A stretch of 10,411 nt of DNA from Magnetominusculus dajiuhuensis (lineage in GTDB: Bacteria > Nitrospirota > Thermodesulfovibrionia > Thermodesulfovibrionales > Magnetobacteriaceae). Position 1 is the stretch's first letter. Every line of letters begins with the position of its first letter. The stretch covers positions 1-10,411 of the forward strand of contig NZ_JBJUSG010000124.1 of NCBI RefSeq assembly GCF_046044395.1, given 5' to 3'. The notes below the pieces were generated by a model that did no database searches, was not told the origin of the DNA, and saw only the letters and a program-made list of their open reading frames with translations. Position numbers and translations under genes: made by a program. Positions 6,561 to 10,411 of this stretch are shown here, piece by piece.

Positions 6561-6657
6561 TAATCTTAGCGCCGTTCATCAGCCACGCGGCAACCTGCCC
6601 CGTAGTAGAATTACGCCATAGAATGTCGCTCATTCCATCACCATCAAGATCCCTTAC
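6060..6657 (-). repeat. Four tandem 150-bp FG-GAP-like coding repeats
   Basis: The anchor CCATC(A/G)CC on the plus strand (complement of the DGDG codons) occurs at 6184, 6334, 6484 and 6635. The spacings are 150, 150 and 151 bp; the odd base in the last interval is the frameshift. Units 2-4 share VVIWL and IKSS, while unit 1 reads AAWLMNGAKINGP, so units 2-4 appear to be a later expansion. The units differ at many synonymous sites, so the duplication is not very recent. Confidence 0.85.
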
Positions 6658-8217
6658 GGGGTGATGAAAGGCTACTTTCACAGTACAATCAACGGTGATT
6701 GGCATTGTGGTGTAAGTAGTGCCAGATAATACGCCGCCGCATGTACCGCCTACAGAGGCAGTGTATCCTGTGTTTGGCGTAACCGTGAATTGTATCGTAT
6801 CGCCGTAGCTGGCAGTTTGAGCTATTGACTGACTTATTGTCCCATTAGAACCTGCTGACGGTGTTACCGTAAAGGTCTTTGTGGAAGGCTCAAAAAACAG
6901 ATAGTCTGTGTTGGATATATACGGTGTCAGTGAGTTCATATCAGTGATTACATCGGAATAGAGATACGGTGTGGTAGCAACGGTGAAGTCGAAAGTGGTG
7001 TTGTCCGAATAGGTGCCCGAGAGAAATGACTTTCTCAGGGCTATGAGCTTGGTCTTCTGGTCTGTTGTCAGAGTGCTATAGACATAAGCAAAAACAGTGG
7101 CATAGCTATAGTTGTTCTGCCCGTCAAGGTCGCCGTATGTTGCCGACAATGCCAACACATGGGTTTTGACAGCATCAGAGGATGTTGTGGATGTGCGCAG
7201 GCTTCTCAGAAGAGTGGCTATTTGAGTTCGTATTGAGACGATGTTGGATGAGCTTGATGCATATAGATTGTTTCTCTGCGTATCTACGAGAGAAGACATC
7301 ACCGAGGCCTGAGATTGTGTAACATATCCCTGTGAGCTGTCACTGAGGGCCAGCCCCGCGGTAGCGGTGAGCTGCTCACTGATGCTGTATCCTTCATGTC
7401 CAACGGCAGGGGCGTCTTTCATGTAGAAAGAGCCATAGTAAGTCCCGTGGCGCTCGGGACAAAAATACACGTCGGCATCTATGGAACCGGCATACCAACT
7501 GAATATGTCGCTTGCATAGGTCATCACATTCGTGGCCGTTCCTTGGGGCAGCGTTGACATCCTTGCGCTAATTTGATCGTCTGTGATGTTCGGCCATGAG
7601 TTAAACCCCTTGCCCTTCATGGCATTGAGATACGCCGTTTGTGTGGAGGTCATTGAATTGATAACATCGGCATAGAGTACGGCGCGGTCAAAGCTGATTT
7701 GCCCGTCAATTGTGTATAGCCCCTCAGATGCCTTCCTTACGGCATTGAGATTCAGGCCGGAAGACCCTGTAGGAATATCTCCAGTGAGGAGACGACGAAA
7801 TGCGCTCATCAGGGAGAAGCGTTTATAGCCGTAGAGGGCTATCTGATTTTGTTGGGCAGAGGCAAGTGCCTTTAGTTTTGCGAACTGTGCGTCATTGAGG
7901 ATGTATATGACGTTGTTGGCAACACGGGTTAAAAAACTGGTGTTGTGGCCCATGTTGTCGGGGTCGTTGTCGCGCAGGTACTGAAATCCGGTATAGTCCG
8001 CTACCTTGCCCGGGGGAAAGAAAGACTGTGAGTCGAGATTTCCAGTCATCATCCCAAGTCCGGCAAATGCTATGGTAGTAATCTGGGCCTGATCAGACAG
8101 TGTCTGACTCATGGTGAAGGCTGGGTCCATTGATCTACCCGCTGCACTGCATATAACTGGCATTAATATCGTTGACATGACAATAAAAACTACTCCTAAC
8201 AATAGTCTTACTTTCAT
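6511..8217 (-). CDS. Large secreted protein with duplicated LTxxQ-like domain, InlB-type repeat and FG-GAP repeat; 3' part frameshifted
   Basis: This 568-residue frame starts from an ideal TAAGGAGGTA (8221-8230) before ATGAAA. A signal peptide occupies about 1-25 (cleavage near CSA|AG). Residues about 36-400 form a largely helical exported domain that I cannot name but which looks duplicated. LNDAQ (107-111), MTSTQ (189-193), VTQSQ (299-303) and LTTDQ (383-387) resemble the LTxxQ motif of Spy/CpxP periplasmic proteins, and DGQ recurs at 171-173 and 365-367. Residues about 450-517 match a divergent InlB B-repeat (VTPSAGSNGTIS...YGDTIQFTVTPNTGYTA). One FG-GAP-like repeat follows (DLDGDGMSDILW, from 523). 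The frame then hits a stop in GTTTAAA at 6511; removing one T gives WQVKAVADFDGDG and an intact protein of 719 residues. The architecture suggests an extracellular or cell-surface protein. Its function is unknown. Confidence 0.8.
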   Translation of the reverse strand: MKVRLLLGVVFIVMSTILMPVICSAAGRSMDPAFTMSQTLSDQAQITTIAFAGLGMMTGNLDSQSFFPPGKVADYTGFQYLRDNDPDNMGHNTSFLTRVANNVIYILNDAQFAKLKALASAQQNQIALYGYKRFSLMSAFRRLLTGDIPTGSSGLNLNAVRKASEGLYTIDGQISFDRAVLYADVINSMTSTQTAYLNAMKGKGFNSWPNITDDQISARMSTLPQGTATNVMTYASDIFSWYAGSIDADVYFCPERHGTYYGSFYMKDAPAVGHEGYSISEQLTATAGLALSDSSQGYVTQSQASVMSSLVDTQRNNLYASSSSNIVSIRTQIATLLRSLRTSTTSSDAVKTHVLALSATYGDLDGQNNYSYATVFAYVYSTLTTDQKTKLIALRKSFLSGTYSDNTTFDFTVATTPYLYSDVITDMNSLTPYISNTDYLFFEPSTKTFTVTPSAGSNGTISQSIAQTASYGDTIQFTVTPNTGYTASVGGTCGGVLSGTTYTTMPITVDCTVKVAFHHPVRDLDGDGMSDILWRNSTTGQVAAWLMNGAKINGPVAVYQSLGADWQV

Positions 8218-8220
8218 AAT

Positions 8221-8230
8221 TACCTCCTTA
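8221..8230 (-). promoter_or_regulatory. Strong ribosome binding site containing the leader ORF stop codon
   Basis: TAAGGAGGTA lies four bases before the ATG at 8217 and nearly matches the full anti-Shine-Dalgarno complement. Its first three bases (8230-8228) are the TAA stop of the 16-codon leader ORF, so a ribosome finishing the leader sits on this site. Confidence 0.7.
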
Positions 8231-8278
8231 TGATAGTTTTAACTTCAGGGATATCATGTCTTGCAATAGTGTCATCAT
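8228..8278 (-). CDS. 16-residue leader peptide ahead of the large secreted protein
   Basis: MMTLLQDMISLKLKLS is read from ATG at 8278 with AAGGAGGT (8284-8291) five bases upstream, as good a ribosome site as that of any gene here. Its TAA is the first three bases of the Shine-Dalgarno for the gene at 8217, giving direct translational coupling. The peptide has no run of one amino acid typical of attenuation leaders. It is leucine-rich (five of 16) and could be a small amphipathic helix. Whether the peptide or merely its translation matters cannot be told. Confidence 0.45.
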   Translation of the reverse strand: MMTLLQDMISLKLKLS

Positions 8279-8310
8279 GGCAGACCTCCTTAGAATACTT
8301 ACTCATGGCC

Positions 8311-8325
8311 TGACACTACGTGTCA
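8311..8325. promoter_or_regulatory. Perfect palindrome between promoter and leader ORF (operator or 5' UTR hairpin)
   Basis: TGACAC-TAC-GTGTCA is a perfect 6-bp inverted repeat with a 3-base centre. It lies about 8-22 bases downstream of the predicted start of transcription from the promoter at 8339-8366. The position suits a repressor operator acting as a roadblock, or a small hairpin at the 5' end of the mRNA. Confidence 0.5.
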
Positions 8326-8338
8326 TTCAACCATGTTA

Positions 8339-8366
8339 ATTATAGTATAAATGGATACTTCGTAAA
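8339..8366 (-). promoter_or_regulatory. Sigma-70-type promoter of the secreted-protein block
   Basis: On the minus strand a perfect TATAAT (8344-8339) follows TTTACG (8366-8361, 4 of 6 matches to TTGACA) with a 16-bp spacer. Transcription would begin at about 8332, 54 bases before the leader ORF. The surrounding DNA is AT-rich. It is the best promoter match in the window. Confidence 0.6.
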
Positions 8367-8386
8367 GAGGGGTTAAGATTAGGCAG

Positions 8387-8409
8387 GTTTTTGTAAAGTT
8401 TTGTAAAAC
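8387..8409. repeat. Tandem 11-bp repeat upstream of the promoter
   Basis: GTTTTTGTAAA (8387-8397) is followed directly by GTTTTGTAAAA (8398-8408). The second copy plus the next C is also a palindrome (GTTTT-GT-AAAAC, 8398-8409). It lies about 20-43 bp upstream of the -35 of the promoter at 8339-8366, where activators often bind. No specific regulator is recognised. Confidence 0.4.
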
Positions 8410-8744
8410 AAATCTCCTACGTTCTTTACAATTCTTAACAGACAAACGGAGGCGATATAATTAAGCAATTCTTGTTGTACCTTTAACTCACAACATGGGG
8501 GTTTATCTGGAGATTGTATGGTCGGAGTTGAGAACATATTTGGATGCAGACCTCATCGCGACTAACATCCAGAGCCTACGGCTAAGCCTGAGAGCTTTTA
8601 CGGCAATCCGCGGTGATATGCCAGTGTACTTATCTCCATACATCGGCAGCCACTAGTCGCGGCTCTTCTTACATGGTATGGATTTTTTAGGTATTCTACC
8701 GTACCTCTACGTAGATTACGTAAGTGAGTTGCCCTAAGCGCATA
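8410..8744. other. Gene-poor interval between the secreted-protein promoter and the end of rpoD
   Basis: No convincing gene lies here. A plus-strand TATAAT (8456-8461) has only a poor -35 (TTAACA, 8435-8440, 15-bp spacer). A 53-codon plus-strand ORF (ATG 8495 to TAG 8656) has no Shine-Dalgarno and no recognisable product. Near the rpoD stop there are two small palindromes, CTACGTAG (8707-8714) and TTACGTAA (8716-8723). I see no intrinsic terminator for rpoD. Confidence 0.5.
8495..8656 (+). CDS. Doubtful small ORF, 53 codons
   Basis: The frame is open from 8465 and has an ATG at 8495 and a stop at 8654-8656. It begins MGVYLEIVWSELRTYLDADL and ends YLSPYIGSH. The composition is protein-like, with a mix of charged and hydrophobic residues, and a TATAAT at 8456-8461 could drive it. 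There is no ribosome binding site and no recognised family. It may be chance, part of a decayed gene, or an untranslated RNA. Confidence 0.15.
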   Translation: MGVYLEIVWSELRTYLDADLIATNIQSLRLSLRAFTAIRGDMPVYLSPYIGSH

Positions 8745-10160
8745 CTAAATCGTCAGGATTTTCAATGCCCTTAGTCTGCTGGGGTGTTTGAGTTTTCTGA
8801 GGGCCTTTGCCTCAATCTGCCTGACGCGCTCGCGGGTGATGGAGAGATGTCTTCCCACCTCTTCAAGTGTGTGGTCTCTGTCAACACCTATGCCGAAGCG
8901 CATCCTGATAACCTTCTCTTCCTTAGCAGAAAGTGTGCGCAGTACTTTTTGGACATATTCTGAGGCCTCGCTCTTTTCGGCGTCGGAAAACGGGGATGGG
9001 CTGTTTTTATCGCCTATGAAATCTTCGAGTTCTGTGTCTTCGTCGCCAACCGGCGTCTGCAGGGCTATGGGGTCCTGGATTGCCCTAAAAACCTCTTCCA
9101 CCTTCTTCAGGGGTACTTCGAGCTTCTGCGCGATTTCCTCGTTGGTAGGCTCTCTGCCAAGTATTTGTGTTATCTCCCTTGAGGTCTTCGTAACGCGGTT
9201 GTAAAATTCCATCATGTGGACGGGGACGCGAATAGTCTTTGTCTGGTCAATCAGGGCGCGGGTGATTGCCTGCCTTATCCACCATGTGGCATATGTGCTG
9301 AACTTAAACCCTTTCTCATATTTAAACTTGTCAACCGCCTTCATAAGGCCGATGTTGCCTTCCTGGATTAAATCGAGAAGGGGAAGTCCCCTGCCCACAT
9401 AGTTTTTTGCTATGTTAACGACAAGGCGAAGATTCCTTGTGATAAGTTCGTTTTTTGCCTTGCTGACGAGTTCTTTAGCCTTAGAGACACGGTCCCATTT
9501 ACTTTTGAGGTCCTCAATCCTTATGCCTATCTCAGATTCAATACGCTTAGATTCATATTTGATCTCTTTATATAGTGCTTCAACGTATGCCGGGTCAATG
9601 ACATTGGAATAATTTTTCGTCGTTACAATCGCCGCCACATCATCAAACGTGCCGAACGGCCTTACCTTGTTGTCGTAGAGGGTTATCTGTTCAAATAGTT
9701 CATCAAGGCGCTCAAGTGTAAGTTTCAACGCCTCTTCCGCCCGTTCGTCTTCCAGAAGGGTATCGTCGCTGAGGTCAAGGCCAGCCTCAAACCTGTTGTA
9801 AATAGAGAACGAAGTAACGATTGTTTTAATAATCTCCCGACCCTCTTCAAGGCTCTTGGCAAGTTCTGTCTCTTCGTCTTTGCTGAGGATAGAAATGTCG
9901 CCCATCGAATGGAAATATGCCTGAACGAGGTCTTCAGTTTTTTCGTATCCTTCGATTTCATCTTCCGCTTCTAAAACAGGTGCCGCATTGTCATGGTCAA
10001 CGACCTTTACCCCCATGTCCTGGAGGAGATCCATGAGGTCTTCAATCTCATCAGGTGAGAAAAACTCTGACGGCAGGGCATCGTTTATTTCATCATAGGT
10101 CAGCGAACCGCGTTTTTTTCCTATACTGATTATTTCTTCAAAAATGTCCTTCTCTTTCAT
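8745..10160 (-). CDS. rpoD: Primary (housekeeping) sigma factor of RNA polymerase, sigma-70/SigA
   Basis: A 471-residue group 1 sigma factor that directs RNA polymerase to -10/-35 promoters. All regions are present: 1.1 (about 5-57), 1.2 (74-107, TEDLVQAYFHSMG), a spacer of about 120 residues that is shorter than in E. coli (613 residues in total), region 2 (238-308) with the core-binding DLIQEGNIGLMKAVDKF and the -10 recognition and melting segment FKFSTYATWWIRQAITRAL, region 3 (about 317-393, including GREPTNEEIA), and region 4 (405-465). Region 4 has the -35 helix-turn-helix TLEEVGRHLSITRERVRQIE and the C-terminal ALRKLKHPSR. I chose the ATG at 10160 because GGGAG (10169-10173) lies eight bases upstream; the two TTG codons at 10166 and 10163 are poorer starts. 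The gene often follows dnaG, but here it has its own promoter about 110 bases upstream and no dnaG is visible. Confidence 0.97.
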   Translation of the reverse strand: MKEKDIFEEIISIGKKRGSLTYDEINDALPSEFFSPDEIEDLMDLLQDMGVKVVDHDNAAPVLEAEDEIEGYEKTEDLVQAYFHSMGDISILSKDEETELAKSLEEGREIIKTIVTSFSIYNRFEAGLDLSDDTLLEDERAEEALKLTLERLDELFEQITLYDNKVRPFGTFDDVAAIVTTKNYSNVIDPAYVEALYKEIKYESKRIESEIGIRIEDLKSKWDRVSKAKELVSKAKNELITRNLRLVVNIAKNYVGRGLPLLDLIQEGNIGLMKAVDKFKYEKGFKFSTYATWWIRQAITRALIDQTKTIRVPVHMMEFYNRVTKTSREITQILGREPTNEEIAQKLEVPLKKVEEVFRAIQDPIALQTPVGDEDTELEDFIGDKNSPSPFSDAEKSEASEYVQKVLRTLSAKEEKVIRMRFGIGVDRDHTLEEVGRHLSITRERVRQIEAKALRKLKHPSRLRALKILTI

Positions 10161-10197
10161 CAACAAATCTCCCGGGGCATATAACCCATTGTCAGCA

Positions 10198-10233
10198 CAC
10201 TATCCACTATCGGCCATTTATCGGCGCACTATC
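10198..10233 (-). repeat. Three GATAGTG heptamers in the rpoD leader
   Basis: CACTATC on the plus strand (GATAGTG in the rpoD sense) occurs at 10198-10204, 10205-10211 and 10227-10233. The first two are directly abutted. They lie in the predicted 5' untranslated region of rpoD. The repeat is plain; any role is unknown. Confidence 0.45.
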
Positions 10234-10268
10234 AGCCAGCTCAAACATTTCACAAAGCACAATCACGC

Positions 10269-10298
10269 ATTGTAGCATAAAATAAATGGTAAAATCAA
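10269..10298 (-). promoter_or_regulatory. Probable rpoD promoter
   Basis: On the minus strand TTGATT (10298-10293) and TACAAT (10274-10269) are separated by 18 bp, matching the sigma-70 hexamers at 4 and 5 of 6 positions, with an AT-rich spacer. Transcription would start at about 10262, leaving a leader of about 100 bases. The hexamers fit recognition by the housekeeping sigma factor, so rpoD may be read by its own product. Confidence 0.45.
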
Positions 10299-10371
10299 TC
10301 GCCGCCAAGCCCTATTTCGAAGAATTGGAATTTTCACTGCTGGACCAGGGCAATCGCATTAGAAATTGCCT

Positions 10372-10411
10372 CCCTTATTTTTGTCACCGCCCTTATTTTT
10401 GTCATTCCGGC
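10372..10411. repeat. 18-bp-period direct repeat and partial dispersed-repeat arm at the window edge
   Basis: CCCTTATTTTTGTCA occurs at 10372-10386 and again at 10390-10404. The sequence runs out in GTCATTCCGGC, which resembles the left arm of the GTCATTCC-type palindromic intergenic repeats common in many bacterial genomes. The matching arm would lie beyond the window, so this is only suggestive. Confidence 0.35.

Noticed and set aside
6060..6657. The 150-bp periodic sequence as a CRISPR or intergenic repeat array
   Set aside because: The period is a multiple of three, there are no distinct spacers, and the repeats encode conserved DxDGDG protein units.
8690..8744. Intrinsic terminator for rpoD
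   Set aside because: AGGTA/TACCT pairs weakly and in the rpoD direction is followed by a run of A, not U.
10160..10189. Nine-codon ORF (MGYMPREIC) whose TGA overlaps the rpoD ATG, as a third coupled leader
   Set aside because: Unlike the leaders at 8278 and 5364 it has no Shine-Dalgarno, and the rpoD ribosome site is itself good, so it is probably chance.

Overview
The window looks like chromosomal DNA of a Gram-negative-type, deep-branching bacterium, most likely Nitrospirota or a deltaproteobacterium-like lineage. This is an inference from the style of the housekeeping proteins (a short-spacer primary sigma factor, a full-length two-domain GlnE), frequent ATA and AGG codons, and secreted proteins with FG-GAP/VCBS and InlB-type repeats. 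No marker gene fixes the taxon.

Left part, plus strand (1-5250): a type II toxin-antitoxin pair (ribbon-helix-helix antitoxin at 101-328, RelE/ParE toxin at 312-563) with three TATTA boxes phased at exactly 10 bp just upstream. It is followed by a compact three-gene block: two permeases of an oligopeptide/dipeptide-type ABC importer (DppB-like 650-1621, DppC-like 1653-2498) and glnE (2485-5250), whose start overlaps the end of the second permease gene. No binding protein or ATPase of the importer is in view.

Middle part, minus strand (about 5207-8345): an accessory block of exported proteins. From its promoter side it has a good sigma-70 promoter, a palindrome, a 16-codon leader ORF whose stop lies inside the next Shine-Dalgarno, and a large secreted protein (8217 down to 6057) with a duplicated LTxxQ-like helical domain, an InlB-type repeat and four 150-bp FG-GAP-like repeats. 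That reading frame is broken by one extra base between repeats 1 and 2. Next come a small secreted cysteine-module protein (5953-5510), a densely hairpin-forming stretch (5388-5499), and a 46-codon membrane or signal-peptide-like ORF (5347-5207) that runs tail-to-tail into the end of glnE.

Right part (8346-10411): a gene-poor interval with tandem 11-bp repeats and a doubtful small plus-strand ORF, then the primary sigma factor gene rpoD on the minus strand (10160-8745) with its own promoter and a leader carrying three GATAGTG heptamers. The last 40 bases hold an 18-bp-period direct repeat and what may be the first arm of a dispersed palindromic repeat.

The housekeeping genes (importer permeases, glnE, rpoD) are ordinary. 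The interest lies in the secreted-protein block between glnE and rpoD: the exact +1 lesion in a repeat protein, two leader ORFs overlapping the translation signals of exported products, and an unexplained structured stretch. None of these is proven to be a new system.
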